Assembly: GCF_023091745.1 (NCBI RefSeq)
Contig: NC_068935.1
Coordinates: 59,048,724 to 59,112,723, forward strand
Source: Budorcas taxicolor
Lineage: Eukaryota; Chordata; Mammalia; Artiodactyla; Bovidae
Reading direction: 5' to 3'
Length of the DNA stretch: 64,000 bases
Part shown: piece by piece, positions 31,623 to 44,546 of the stretch
Layout: every line of letters begins with the position of its first letter
Numbering within the stretch: the first letter of the stretch is position 1
Translations under genes and position numbers: made by a program
Notes under the pieces: generated by a model
The model's database searches: none
Seen by the model: only the letters and a program-made list of their open reading frames with translations
Told to the model about the DNA's origin: nothing

Positions 31623-33792
31623 TATAGTATTTTCCCCTTTACACAGAAAAGAGAGGTGGTCAGGCAGGCCCTAGAGCAGCACACTCCCCAAGATAATGCA
31701 GCTGGGGCCTCATTCTGCTGTACAAGTCACTGAAGCCCTCTGGGTCTCTGATTATCCATCAGAAAAAAAGGAGGGATAAAGAGACAGTGCCTTTTAGCTG
31801 GATGATGCTTAACGGCATTGTAGAGCCTTCAAGAGGGGCTCTACAAAAGCTGACTCGACCAGAGGCATCCAGTTGGTGTTATTATTTGAATTTGATGTTG
31901 AGGGTGTTTCTGGGCCAAGATTTGTCCCATCTGACCAGGATGACTCTGGCTTCACCACCCTCTGGATTTCAGACAAGGATCCTGAGCTGAGGTAGTCTGT
32001 GGTTCTCTCAGGGTCTACCTTGATCAACAGCTCAGCTCCAAGCTCAACCCCCAAGCCAGGTGGCCAGAGGGTCATAAGGGCCTACTTTTTTCCAAGGATC
32101 CCCACAGCAGTAGCTGCAGTGTCACCCCATCTTAGGATGGGGAAAGTGGAGGGCACGAGGCTAAAGCCCAGAACCAGTGCTCATGTGCCAGCTGGTTCAG
32201 CATGAGTTTGGTTTGGATGTGACTAAAGGCAAAACACAGTGAGCAAGGTCTCTTAGGCAGTTCTAGGCCCAGTTACTGTTCCAAGGCATTCTTGGCACTC
32301 TTGGCTAAGACCTTAGACTTGGCTTCCTGGGCAGACTGATGGCTTTAACTGGGATCTTTCTTTTTCCTTCTTTTCCCAGGCATGAGCCCTAATTCCCCCA
32401 GTTTCAGAGGGTCTCTTGATGATTGTAGCCCAAGAGAAAGCTGTCTGATGTCAGGTGCTGGGAGAGACAGGTGACCAGGCCAAGAAATGGCAGTGTCCAC
32501 ACAAGGGTCAGGGGTGGCTTTAGCACCAAAGGAATGAGACCTGCATGCACTCTGCATCATGAACTGAGCGGGCGGTTCTGTCCCAGCCTTGCCCAGGGAA
32601 GCAGACTTGTGTCAAGAAGACTGATCATGGGCCAAACTTCCCAGGCAACAACTCCACCCGGAAATAGCTATGGCTGACCCCACGGTCTGTGCTAAACTGC
32701 CCCAGGAGGTGCTGGGGGCTCTGCAGCCTGTGCCACAAATGGAAGCTATACCTGGAACGACATGAGACAAAGCTTTTCTGTCCATCACCCTCCCTCCGGG
32801 CCCCACAGGCCACACAAACACAGTGCACAATACACTCAATCAGCTCGTCTTTCCTCCCAGACTCCTCTCTGAGGGAGACGAGAGGTTCTTCCAGCAGCCC
32901 AAGGGCAGGCATGTGTCAGGGAAGGGCCTGGGAGGGAGACTCCATCCAAAGGCCAAGTGAGCCTTGCTCCCGGGATGCCCAAGCCCAGCATGACAGCCAG
33001 CCTTGTGGCTTTCCTTACTGGGTGATGCCCTGAGCACCGGGACCCACACACAGCTCAATGGCTGGGCACATGGCTTGGGACATGGGGGCAGCTTACCCCA
33101 AGTTTCCTGGCTTTGCTGCTTCTGCTGGACAGTTTTGATCTCACCATAGCTGCCCGGCCCCCACCAGCTTTGATGTTTGGGTGGGGGTGGGGGTGGGGTA
33201 GAGGCACAGAGTGGTCAGAGCACTGTGATCTTGTGGGCACAGAGCTCCTACAGCTGAAGGGGGCCCAGACACAGTTGATCCAGGACCCCAGACCCCGGCC
33301 TGCCTTCCCTCAACAGTACCACCAGAAGCCTCAAGATGTAAAGTGTTCATCCCTAGTAAGGAGGTCAGCAAGAGTGACCCCTGACCCAGACCACTGTTGC
33401 CTAACCGCCCCAGAAGACCTCCTGGTGGCTGGACAAGGATTTCTTTACTCCTCCAGCACAAAGCCAAATTGGCAGCTCCTGTCCAGAAAAGTACTGGAGT
33501 TGCAGTTCTCTGTGGGTAGAAAGGGCAGAGGAAGTTGGAGGAACATGACACAGCAGCCCCTGTGTGGCAGACCCTTCCCAACACAGACACCATGACCCCC
33601 GCCCCTGTCAGCTCATCCCCAGGTCGGGGGCACAGCCTCCTCACTGACCAAGCCTCAGTCTGGATATAATAGGATATTCCAAGTGCAGACTTTATGAGCT
33701 GAATATTCATGTAATTTGTAGGTCAGCAAAAATTGATAACTGTTCCTATTCCCAAATGAGTTTGATCATAAAGAAGGATGTGATATGATGAT
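31623..33792. other. Intergenic, no gene or repeat recognised
   Basis: 2.2 kb of moderately GC-rich DNA. Many overlapping open frames on both strands reflect base composition. None has splice or homology support. It holds a G-quadruplex motif at 33179-33198. Confidence 0.45.
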
Positions 33793-33973
33793 GTGAAAGT
33801 CACTCAGTCGTGTCTGACTTTTTGTGACCTTATGGACTATACAGTCCATAAAATTCTCCAGGCCAGAATACTGGAGTGGGTTGCCTTTCCCTTCTCCGGG
33901 GGATCTTCCGGGTTGAACCCAGGTTTCCCACATTGCAGGCAGATTCTTTACCAGATGAGCCACAAGGGAAGCA
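33793..33973 (-). mobile_element. Bov-tA SINE
   Basis: Reverse BovA body and tRNA head (AAAGTCACTCAGTCGTGTCT to GATGAGCCACAAGGGAAGC). Confidence 0.85.
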
Positions 33974-36298
33974 ATAAAAAAGGAAGAGCGTTATTAAAAT
34001 GTCAGCTCTGCTCCATGATCTTCCTCATCTGCATCGGTGGGACACCACCCGGCCAAGGCCCTGCATGGCATCTCAAGGGTTCCAGCTGAAAGCAGTGAAA
34101 GTGAAGGCAGCCTCAGAATGTTCTGGGATTTGAGTATTGTTCACTTCTGCCAAAATCCCTGGGAGAAATGTCGGGCAGGAGAGAAGGGGCCAGGGTGGGC
34201 TTGGGGGGCTTAGAGCTGCCACAAATTCCATCCCCATCTCTCAAAACAGGCCCCAACGACCATAACAAAGACTCCAGTTTATTGCCATGACTCAAGTAAA
34301 TGTTCCACATGGCATAGAAAAGCATTGTGCTGTTTTTCTGTTTTCATGGCTAAGCAAGATGATGTGGAATGGCTTTCACTGCTTATCAAATAAAACCAAG
34401 ATCTTAGTCTGGCCTGCTGGCCTGGCCTCACCCTTCGTCCCCAACTGCATGGCCCTCCACCCTTCATACACTCCACCCCAGCCTTGTTGGAACCATTGGG
34501 TTGGGCACAAGTCCTGGTTCTCCCACCCTCATGGATTTGTCCCTCTTCTCCATGCCCTGAACATCTTTCTGTCTCACCTCTGGATTTCTGATCCTCACCC
34601 ATGAAGCAGAGCCCAGCCGGAAGGCTCTCTGCTCCCCTTTCTTTTGCCTCACCTGGGCCTCACCGAAGCCCATGTGTCTCTGCTCAGCCCCTGCTGCACA
34701 CATGCCATTGCCTCCTCTAGGCTGAGATTCAGGGGTAGGTGGTGGGGCCCCCAGAACCTTCTTTTTACAAATGTCCCCATGAACGTCCTCCACCAAGGGC
34801 TGTCCAGCTACCCGAAGAACATTTCACAAAGAAAATCAGCTGGTTGATGCAGGATTTTCAAGTGACAAGTCAAGCCCTTGAGCCTTCTAGGGCTAACTCC
34901 CAGGAGGCCATCCCTAGGGCACAAGGCAGCCCACTTTCTCAGCCTTGGGCCCCAGGAAGGCGGCTTCCCCTGTGCACTTAACACTTAGCTCAGGTGTTGG
35001 TGTTCTTAAGCTTCTGAACCTCATCCAGTCATCTTGCCACCCTGCCTCAGGCTTCGTCCTCAGCAAGGGACTCAGAGATGAGGATGGGCCGAAGCTGCCG
35101 TGGGGCAAAAGTCCTGGCCTCTGGTGGGACTTGGGGGAGGGCTTGGTGGGTGAGAGAGACAGGCGGGAACACTGCAGGGAGGTGGGGTGGTGGTGGGGGG
35201 AGCATGGGAGCTGTTGGCAATGACAACTAAATGCCAAGAAACTCCTGGAGCTCTGGGTGTTTCCTGCCCAGATGGAGGCCCTGACCCCAAAGGTCAAAGG
35301 ATAATTAACCACACGGTCTTCTTGTTGATGAAACAAAACCCACAACTCTGGAGAATCAAAACATGTCAAAGGCATGGAGGCAAAGGTCGACAGATAGGAC
35401 AGACAAATTGCAGTATTTAGAATCGTGCATTCAAACGTTTGTGTAATCTATTTAGAAGTTAGCCCACCAGCCCTGGGGGAAGAGGAGTTGGAAGTTTGGC
35501 TGAAGTGGGGTGAGATTTCAACTGAGGGTGCAGGTCTCCAGAAAAGAGCTTAGCTCATGGGGAGATTCACACCCAGAACCTTGGAGCATGTGGTCCACTG
35601 GAAAAGCAGGCTTCCTGCAAAGAGGGGCCTATGGACAACAGGGCATGCGGGAAGGAGCCAGGGCCAAGCAGTTGGGTACTAAACCTCACCCACACACAAC
35701 AATGCCCACCACTTCCTGGCCTGGACATGGGGCCAAGGAAGGCAGGACATTAAACTTTTATTTTAGGCTTCACTTGCTACCCACTTGCTCTGAGACCATG
35801 AGCAAGTTGTTTTACCTCTGTCTGCCTGGTCAGATTCTCTAGAATGCAGGAGAAGGATATGAAGCCTGTTCCAGATTGGGGCCAGAATGAAAAGCCCTCC
35901 TGGATTGAGGGACCAATGGATGAAGAAGTAAACACAAGTCTGATCCTTGCCGATCTGGCCCTTGTGCTGCCCCCCTCTCCTTAGTTCTCATGAAGATTCA
36001 GAGGGAGTGCCTGGTCCCTGAGAAGATGGACAAAACTTCAGAGGCTGACCCTCCTTGTTGTGAGGACCTCCCCCCAAGTCCCACTGAGTCCTTTCTGCTC
36101 AGCTTACAAGCATGTTCAGGACAGCAGGCCCCAGGCAGCCACTCTTCAGACCCACTGCCATCTTTGACGCCCGTGCTAACCCCTCCATAGCCCATAGCCC
36201 TTACCTGGGAAATGATGTGACTCCCAAACCCAAATACCTCACCCTTATTTACCCATTGGCTTCCAGGCCCTTAGATCCAATTATGTACTTGGTGTCTC
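33974..36298. other. Intergenic, no gene or repeat recognised
   Basis: 2.3 kb of moderate-GC sequence. Frames of up to 153 codons occur on both strands without gene-like features. Confidence 0.45.
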
Positions 36299-36311
36299 CC
36301 CATGGGTGTCC

Positions 36312-36436
36312 CCTGGAGAAGGAAATGGCAACCCACTCCAATATTCTTCCCTGGAGAATCCCATGAACAGAGGAGCCTGGCAGGCTACAGTCCACGGGTC
36401 ACAAGAGTTGCACATAACTTAGCGACTAAACCACCA
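36312..36436 (+). mobile_element. BovA monomer SINE
   Basis: A single BovA unit. The 13-bp TSD CCCATGGGTGTCC lies at 36299-36311 and 36437-36449. Confidence 0.87.
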
Positions 36437-36449
36437 CCCATGGGTGTCC

Positions 36450-37479
36450 TCTGGGCACATCAAGGTCGATACAGCCAAAAACAGGTTCTTCAACATCTCC
36501 AGAAACCAGGTCTCCACTCAGGGAGAGGAACCATCCTCCTCTCAGTCACCCCTGCCAGTAGTCAGACATTGGCCTTGACATCTCCCTTTCTGTGGTCTAT
36601 CCTATTGGGCATAATTGTCTGTTACCTTCACTAACACACAGTGGGGGCAGGGAAAGCTTGAGTAAATGAGGGAGTACCTGGGTGAACAGATGACTGGAGA
36701 GTAGACCTTGTCTTGTGCTCCCAACATGGGCTGGGCATACAGGAGGCATATGGAAGGTGTGTTGAGCAATGGATCTTTTCTCTCCTCCAGAAGCTCCCCA
36801 GGCCCCTGCTTCAGCAATACACCTTTCCGGGTTCAGGGCACGTAGCTCTAGGGCCGCTTTAGGTCGAGTCAGCATGTGAGGCTATATCCCATGGGACAAG
36901 CCTCAGGGGAAGTGGGATGGCTCCTCAGGACCAACACATAGATTGAACTTCTTGGTACCAGTTTTCTGTACGTGAGGGTGCACAAGAACACTTCAAGTCT
37001 GCTTCCTGTGGTTGCTCATGGCTGGGGCATTGTCCAGAGCCCAGACATGGACCAAGAGCCCAGGACAGGCATGCATGAAGGAGGTCCCCTTATCTCTGTC
37101 ATAGGGCTCATGATTTCTTCTGTTCCTGCCCCACACACTCCACCACCAGCCACCTGGTGGTACCTTCAGTAGACTCCAGCTTGGATATGCAGTATCATTT
37201 GCCCTCACTTCTCCGGGGAAACTGAGAATAGACAGGAGGGGGCCTGGAGCTCTGGCCACACAGCCCCCAAACTTTAGGCAGGGCTTGATTAGACTCATTT
37301 CTTGTTGTCTCTTGCCCCCTGGTGTATGGTTGCAGTATTGCAGCTCTCCAGTGTCCTCCATTGTGACCAAGTCAATTAATATTTTCTGAGCACCTACATA
37401 GGGCCAGGCTCTACATGTGGGACAGAACCTTATTCTCAAGATTTCAGTCCATCCCTTGATCAGATCTCTTTATATCTCC
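36450..37479. other. Intergenic, nothing recognised
   Basis: No gene or repeat supported. Confidence 0.45.
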
Positions 37480-38555
37480 CATCTCTACTCTCCAAGTGCC
37501 CTTAGAGTCATGAATCATCATATCATCACTCCCTGTCCCTTCTTGCCTTCTTTCACAATTGACTAGCAAATCCCCAACATTGGATGAACCCAACTATTTA
37601 TGCTTTGTGCATCTGCACTTAAGCATCTCTTTATTGCTAGAAAGAATCACACAATCTGGCAAATTGCACAGCCTTATAGATTTATGATCTCCAACTCACC
37701 TGGGCACACCTTGCTGTGCGGGAGGACCTCTGTGTCTTGTGTTTTTCCAGTCCAACTTACAATGGTGATTTTCCCTCTCCTCAAAGTCCCCATGTCTTCC
37801 CACTTTCCTCCTTCTCACCTTGTTCATATTTGATTTAGAAATTAGAATATATGGAATGGAAACTCTCTCATCATACCATCGCCAAGCATATTCACCTGCC
37901 TTCCTCTATAACCAAACTTTCCTCCTTTCCGCAAGCTAAAACAGCAGATGCTTCCCTTCTGTTTCCTAAGGCTGATGCCTTCTCTGCACCCTGGATCCAT
38001 CCTTCCCACTTGCCCCTCTGTCCAGCATCACTGAATTCCCCCTCTCTACTTGACCGTCTCCACACCATGCAAACCTGCTGTCATTGTTACCAGCTGGAAA
38101 AAAAAATCATCTCTTGACTCCTATCTTCTTTCTCCCACATTTTCCTGCTTCCTTTCAAAGCACTTGTCTGTAGGTATTATCTTCAATTCCTCTCTCTTCC
38201 CAGTGTAGGCATCAACACTCTTGAATCCAGCCTCAGCTGCCACCAGTCCACTAAAATAACTCTTACCGTGGTCACCTATGAACTCCGTGTTGTCAAGTTC
38301 ACCCTTCACCTACCTGCCCTAGTGTTACTGTAGCTCTCAGCACTGTTGAGTCACTGGACAGCCTTTCCTGTAAACACTTCCTTCTCTAAAATTCTAGGAC
38401 ACCTCTCTCCTGTTTCCCCATCTGCTACCTCACTGGCTACTCCTTCTCACTCTCCTTTGCTGGTTCTTCCTCCTGACTCTTAAAGTTGGGTCTTGGATTT
38501 TTCTGCATCTCTTTCATACCCTAAGTGATCACATCCAGTCCCCTAACTATAAAAC
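37480..38555 (+). mobile_element. L2 LINE, first fragment
   Basis: Pyrimidine-rich, diverged L2 text such as CCTCACTGGCTACTCCTTCT, CTCACTCTCCTTTGCTGGTT and GTGGTCACCTATGAACTCC. It continues after intervening insertions at about 38800 and 39825. No frame is intact. Confidence 0.62.
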
Positions 38556-38581
38556 ACACAAACACACACACCTCACATTTC

Positions 38582-38785
38582 TTTTTTTTTTTTTTTAATT
38601 TATATTGGAGTATAGCCGATTAACAATGCTGTGATAGTTCCAGGTGGACAGCGAAGGGACTAAGCTATACATATACATGTATCCCTTCTCCCCCAAGCTT
38701 CCCTCCCATCCAGGCTGGCATGCAACATTGAACAGAGTTCCCTGTGCCATACAGTAGGTCATTGTTAGTTATCCATTTTGAATAC
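38582..38785 (-). mobile_element. L1 3' end inserted in L2
   Basis: A poly(T) start (reverse poly(A)) is followed by L1 3' UTR: TATTGGAGTATAGCCGATTA, GTTCCCTGTGCCATACAGTA. Confidence 0.78.
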
Positions 38786-38994
38786 ACCAGCCACACCACA
38801 TTTCTTTACCAAGCCAGAGTCATATACACAACTGCCAACGTTACACCCCAAAACTCAGATACCCATTTGGCATTTCAAATATATTATGTTCAAAACAAAA
38901 ATTTTGATACCCCCACAAGCCTGTTTATCCTATAGTTTTCCCTTTCTCGGTAGATGGAGCTCCTTGTTCACCTAGTTCTCTAAGGCAGAAATCT

Positions 38995-39400
38995 GTTATG
39001 GGCTGAGTTGTGTCCTCCAAACATTCATATAGTGGCGTCCCAACCCCCAGGACCTCCAAATGGGACCTTCTTTGAAAATAAGGTCACGCAGATGTAATGA
39101 GTGAACATAAGACATCATACTTGAGCAGGGTGGTCCCTCATCCACCATGAGCAGTGTCGTTATACAAAAAGGGAAATGTGGGCGCACACACACAGAGAAC
39201 CACATGCGAAGATGAAGACAGATAGGGTGACGCTTCTACAAGCGAAGGAACACACAAGGTGGCCAGTAAACCACCGGAAGCTGGGAGAGAGGCCTGGGAC
39301 ACATTCTCCCTCTCAGCCTTTGAAGGAACCAACCCTGCCCACACATTGATCTTGGACTTCTAGCCTGTGGAGCTGTGAGACAATGAATTTCTTACTTAAA
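38995..39400 (+). mobile_element. MaLR (MLT1-like) LTR
   Basis: It starts GTTATGGGCTGAGTTGTGTC and ends GGAGCTGTGAGACAATGAAT, in MaLR LTR order. It is diverged. Confidence 0.65.
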
Positions 39401-39404
39401 GCAG

Positions 39405-39805
39405 TGTTGTAGACTGAATTATGCCCACCCTCCAGATTCATATGTTGCAACCCGAACCCCAAATGGAGCTGTATTTGGAGACGAGATCTTTAGGGAAGTA
39501 ACTAAGGTTAAATGAGATCGAAAGGGTGGGAAACTAATCCAATAAGACTGGTATCCTTAGAGGAAGAGGAAAGAGCACTAGAGATTCCTCTCACTGCACT
39601 CACACAGAGGAGAGGCCATGTGAGGACACAGTGAAACGGTTTCCATCCACAAGGAAGGAAGACTGCCCTCACCAAGAACCATATTTGCCAGCACTCTGAC
39701 CTTGGAGCTCCCAACCTCCAGAACTGTGAGAAAATTGATGTCTATTGTTTAAGCCCACCTAGCCTGTGCTATTTTGTTATGGCAGCCCCAGGTGACGAAG
39801 ACAGC
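39405..39805 (+). mobile_element. MaLR (MLT1-like) LTR, second copy
   Basis: It starts TGTAGACTGAATTATGCCC and ends CTATTTTGTTATGGCAGCCC, directly after another MaLR-like LTR in the same orientation. There is no retroviral coding sequence between them, and they differ too much to be a recent LTR pair. Confidence 0.7.
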
Positions 39806-39824
39806 CCCCCAATTTGTAGCTCTT

Positions 39825-40720
39825 GGGACCAACTCTAACCTCTTCCTTTTCCTTAACTCTCCACATCCACTCAACAGCAACATCTTGTTGGCTCAAGATC
39901 TCCTCCAAAATCTATCTGGAATCCATCTGCTGCTCTTCACCTGCAAATTCCCTCACCTGCAAGACATTCTCTGCAATGTCTCTCCCATGTCTTCTTCACT
40001 GGTCTCCTTACTTATATTCTTGCTCCTTACCATCCATTCCCTATACAACTTCCAGAGTGATCTTTATAGAATATCAAACTAAGCATGTCACTTGCTTGTT
40101 TCAAACCCTCCAACACCTTCCATTGTACTTGGAGAAATTGTGAGCCCCTTGCAAAGTCTTCTAGGGCCCTGCCATCTCTTTGAACTCACCTCCTGTGTCT
40201 GCCCCCAACCCTTGCTCGCCATATGCCCCAACCATGCCAGCCTCCCTTATGGCTGTTGAACATCAAGCACTTTTGTGCCTTGGGCTTTTGTACTTGCTAT
40301 TGCTTCTGCCAGAAAGGCTTCTACCTTAAAAGCCCCTTACATAGCTGACTTCATCTTTTGCTTTGCTGCTGCTGCTGCTGCTGCTAAGTCACTTCAGTCG
40401 TGTCCGACTCTGTGCGACCCCATTGATGGCAGTGCACCAGGCTCCCCCATCCCTGAGATTCTCCAGGCAAGAACACTGGAGTGGGTTGCCACTTCCTTCT
40501 CCAATGCATGAAAGTGAAAAGTGAAAGAGAAGTCGCTCAGTCCTGTCCTACTCTTTGTGACTTCATGGACTGCAGCCTACCAGGCTCCTCCACCCATGGG
40601 ATTTTCCAGGCAAGAGTACTGGAGTGGGGTGCCATTGTCTTCTCCATTATTTTTTGCTTTAAGTCTCTGTTTAAATATCTCCTCAAAGTGGACGTTGTAA
40701 CTGTGAGTAGTATTTTTCTC
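39825..40720 (+). mobile_element. L2 LINE, 3' fragment
   Basis: L2 3' text (ATCTCCTCCAAAATCTATCT, CCCTGCCATCTCTTTGAAC, TTGTACTTGCTATTGCTTCT) is split by a BovA2 at 40365-40651 and resumes AAGTCTCTGTTTAAATATC. Confidence 0.65.
40365..40651 (-). mobile_element. BovA2 SINE inserted in L2
   Basis: A (CTG)n start is the reversed AGC tail. Two BovA monomers follow. The 9-bp TSD TTTTGCTTT lies at 40356-40364 and 40652-40660. Confidence 0.88.
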
Positions 40721-41388
40721 CATTCTATTTTGTGGCTGATTAATAAAAGGTTAAGTTTTTTGGATAAAATAGTCTTGTATTCATCTGCCTTCCAAAAAAG
40801 ATTTCTTAATCATCTTTAGCTTTCTAAGTAAGCAATCATAGAATTTGCTATTAATGATACACTTTTACAATGTATTATTCAGTATGTGTGTCTCTTGTTT
40901 CTTATTCTAATGTTACTATATTATTTTAACTAAACCTCTCCCTTCCCATAATTACTCATAACAGCACAATTTATCTCCATGTGTACTTATATATTATTTT
41001 GCTTAATAAATAAGTTAATAGGTTAAGCACATTGAATAAATAACTGTTTACCTTCTGTCCTTACTTCTGAACTATTAGTGTCATAGAGTGTGGTCAAACT
41101 GATTCCCCACTCTCTCCCAAGCCCAGGAAACAGGGTGGACAAGCGTTAGATATATATTGAGGGAAAAAAGTGAAAGAAATGGAGATGTTCTAATGGAAGC
41201 AATGATGACAAGACCCTTTCTAGCTGTAAAAGGAGTTCTGGGGGAAGGGTAGGCTTATCCTGGGTCTCAGCTCCAAATGAATGTTACGAGTTGGAGAAGG
41301 GGTGCTGGTGGACATTACAGGGAGAGGAAACCTCCATAGCAAAGGCCTGGGAGATTTATTGTTTCCCTCCAACTTTGAAGTCATGACT
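40721..41388. other. Intergenic AT-rich DNA, nothing recognised
   Basis: No gene or named repeat supported. Confidence 0.45.
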
Positions 41389-41510
41389 AAAAACTCATGG
41401 ACATGAGTTTGAGGAAACACCGGGAGATGGTAAAAGACAGGGAACCCTGTCGCTGCAGTCGACAGGGTCACAAAGAGTCAGACGTGACTGAGTGACTGAA
41501 AAAAAATAAA
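41389..41510 (+). mobile_element. BovB 3' tip, sense orientation
   Basis: It runs from CTCATGGACATGAGTTTGAG to GACTGAGTGACTGAAAAAAA. An A-rich tail replaces the usual TGAAC tail. Confidence 0.75.
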
Positions 41511-41651
41511 GCCATAAAAAAACTAAGAAAAAAAATGTTTAAAATATCTTTCTGACCCTGGTATAGGTGAAATTTTCTATGTTTAAAAGAAATGGAAAGA
41601 ATCACAAAGGATAAACAAGAAGATAAGCATCAATAAAAGGCAAGTGAGAGT

Positions 41652-41735
41652 GTGCTGCTGCTGCTGCTGCTGCTAAGTGTAAATATGTACAAAGGAGTCA
41701 GCCATGACTTAGCAACTAAACCACTATGACCACAA
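41652..41735 (-). repeat. (CTG)n tract with degenerate SINE remnant
   Basis: Seven CTG units followed by TAAGTGT, then GAGTCAGCCATGACTTAGCA, look like scrambled BovA ends. Confidence 0.5.
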
Positions 41736-41921
41736 AGTGATGGAATATTTTAATAAGCTTTGTAAAGAAAATTAAACTACCATACTTTTGCCAGCAAAAG
41801 TGAGGTGAATCTTTTTGCACACTGGGATTTAGACCAACCTTGTATAGCATCTCAGTTCTCAGAATCAGACCCTATAAAGGTTCAAATTTTTTAACCAAAT
41901 GATTTTATACCTCTGCATGCA

Positions 41922-42135
41922 TGTTAAGTCATTTCAGTTGTGTCCGACTCTTTGTGACCCTATGAACGATTGCTTACCAGGCTCCTCTGTCCATGGGGCT
42001 TCTCCAGGGAAGAATACTGGAGTGGGTTGCCATGCCCTCCTCCACGGGATCTTCCTGACCCAGGGATTGAACTCATGTCTCCTGCAGCTCCTGCATTGCA
42101 GGAGGATTCCTTACCACTGAGCCACCAGGGAAGCC
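41922..42135 (-). mobile_element. Bov-tA SINE
   Basis: Reverse BovA body and tRNA head (TTTCAGTTGTGTCCGACTCT to TGAGCCACCAGGGAAGCC). Confidence 0.87.
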
Positions 42136-42160
42136 AATTTTACAGCTAGCACCCATGATT

Positions 42161-42281
42161 TGCTTTTTTTTTTTGGCCATGCCTCAAGGCCTGTGGGAAT
42201 CTGAGTTCCCAACCAGGGACTGAACCAGAGTCATGGCAGTGAAAGCTCAGAATCCTAACTAGTAGGCCACCAGGGACTTCT
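42161..42281 (-). mobile_element. CHR-2-type SINE fragment
   Basis: A T-rich start, GGCCATGCCTCAAGGCCTG and AGTAGGCCACCAGGGACTT match the reversed tRNA-derived CHR-2 head. An 8-bp TSD, CCATGATT, lies at 42153-42160 and 42282-42289. Confidence 0.72.
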
Positions 42282-42289
42282 CCATGATT

Positions 42290-43362
42290 CTACTTTTAAG
42301 AAACAGATTCGTATTCTCATTTACATGAGGATGTGCTGACTAAGAGACCCTTAAAGGCAGAAGCTGAGTAGAGTCTGCCTTTAATCCACACCATCTCTGA
42401 TTCACAAGAAGCATTCAGGGGTTATGTATTGAGCTGGATTAAGCTGAAAAATAAATAGAAGTCTAAAAAAGAATAATTAAACTCCTCTGTCTGTGTTAGC
42501 TGCCTCCTACTCATTCGCACGTTCACCAAAATTTAGCTGCTAGAAGTCTCCCCCAACTAATTCAAACATGAGTGAACCAGAAAGACCAGCAGATTTGAAA
42601 GACCAACCCCAGTACTAAAGCCAGAGGAGATGCTCGACAATCTTGGTCACTTGCTTTTCTTCCTGCTCATGTAAAAAAAAAAAAAAAAGATGCTTATTTA
42701 TTTTTTATAAAGATATTCATTTGTAGTATCATTTACAGTAATGAAAGTTAGAAAAAAAAATCTAAGCCTCCAATTCCCTGAGGAATGGTTGGGTACATTT
42801 TGAAACCTCCACACAATGAAATTGATTGTATTCATTAAAAAATATGGCAAATCAACACAAGTTATTTAATAAAGTTCAACTTCCATTTCTGATTAAAACA
42901 ACAAATACAAGTGAGCCAGGAATAAAAGGATTCTCCTTCAACATGATATATTAAATATATCTGAACCAGTGGTAAATGAAACATCAGTATGCATAGTGAA
43001 TCCCTAGCAGTGTTGCCATGACAGCCAAGGGCAAGACTTTGTGGTGGGATCAGAACAAGAAACAAATGGGAGGAATCCGGAAAAAAGAGACACATTTATT
43101 CTCATTTGCAAATTCTATGTCACCTACTTGGAAAACTACACAATTAAGAAGCATTTTTAGCCAGACAGATGGGTACAAGATAATTTTATAAAAATCATCA
43201 ACCTTCTCATAAACCACCAATAATGAGCCAGAAAAAAATGATTCCATTCACAACTGCAATAAATATATATATATATATACTTTATATGTTATGTAATTAA
43301 TGTTAATAATAACATGTCATGTATAATATATATTATCTTCTACATATAACATTGTATAACAT
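42290..43362. other. Intergenic AT-rich DNA, nothing recognised
   Basis: It contains a poly(A) run at 42673-42688 and a (TA)n run near 43261-43280. No gene seen. Confidence 0.5.
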
Positions 43363-43372
43363 ATGTTAACAT

Positions 43373-43896
43373 TTGTTGTTGTTCAGTCCCTAAGTCATGT
43401 CCAACTCCTTGCAATCCCATGGACTGAATGTAGCACAACAGGCTTCCCTGGCCTTCACTATCTCCTGGAGTTTGCTCAAATTCATGTCCATTGAGTCGAT
43501 GATGCTGTCTAACCATTTCACCCTCTGTCACCCCCTTCTCCTCCTGCCCTCAATCTTTCCCAGCATCAGGGTCCTTTCCAGTGAGTCAGCTCTTTGCATC
43601 AGGTGGTCTAAGTATTGGAGCTTCAGCTTCAGCATCAGTTCTTCCAATGAATATTCAGGATTGATTTCATTTATGATTGACTAGTTTGATCTTGCTGTCC
43701 AAAGGACTCTCAAGAGTCTTCTCTAGCACCACAATTTGAAACCACCAATTCTTTGATGCTCAGCCTTCTTTATGGCCGAACTGTCACATCCATACATGAC
43801 CACTGGAAAAACCATAGCTTTGACTATATGGACCTTTGTCAGCAAAGCGATGTCTCTGCTTTTTATTATGCTATCTAGGTTTGCCATAGCTTTGTC
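43373..43896 (-). mobile_element. BovB LINE 3' fragment
   Basis: Reverse BovB 3' end with a (TTG)n start. The 10-bp TSD ATGTTAACAT lies at 43363-43372 and 43897-43906. Confidence 0.88.
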
Positions 43897-43952
43897 ATGT
43901 TAACATATATGCTATATATTTATATACACACTTTATACATAAAATATTAAAA

Positions 43953-44466
43953 CATAATGGAGTGTTACTCAGCCATTAAAAAGAATACATTTGAATCAGT
44001 TCTAATGAGGTGGATGAAAGTGGAGCCTATTGTACAGAGTGAAGTAGGCCAGAAAGAAAAACACCAATACAGTATACTAACACATATATGTGGAATTTAG
44101 AAAGATGGTAATGATAACCCTGTATGAGAGACAGCAAAAGAGACACAGAGGTATAGAACAGTCTTTTGGACTCTGTGGGAGAGGGAGAAGGGAGAGGGTA
44201 GATTGATTTGGGAGAATGGCATTGAAACATGTATAATATCATATATGAAATGAATCACCAGTCTAGGTTTGATGCATGATACTGGACGCTTGGGGCTGGT
44301 GCACTGAGACGACCCAGAGGGATGGTATGGGGAGGGAGGAGGGAGGGGGGTTCAGGATGGGGAACACGTATATACCTGTGGTGGATTCATGTTGATGTAT
44401 GGCAAAACCAATACAATATTGTAAAGTAATTAACTTCCAACTAAGATAAATAAATTTATATTAAAA
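43953..44466 (+). mobile_element. Ruminant L1 3' end
   Basis: It covers the end of ORF2 (GGAGTGTTACTCAGCCATTA) and the 3' UTR to ATGTATGGCAAAACCAATAC and an A-rich tail. Confidence 0.85.
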
Positions 44467-44546
44467 AAACATATGTAGGACTTATAAGAACAAAACTCAA
44501 AAAACTTGCTGAGAAGAATCACATAAGATTTAGGAAAAGAAGTACC

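Noticed and set aside
33141..33710. 189-codon minus-strand frame in intergenic DNA
   Set aside because: No domain, no splice sites, and an overlapping 160-codon frame on the other strand. Composition-driven.
39405..39805. Adjacent MaLR LTRs (38995-39400 and 39405-39805) as the two ends of one provirus
   Set aside because: They are too different from each other and nothing lies between them, so they are best read as separate old solo LTRs.
41652..41677. CTG repeat as a possible disease-type expansion or coding tract
   Set aside because: It is the reversed AGC tail typical of BovA SINEs next to SINE remnants, and lies in no gene.
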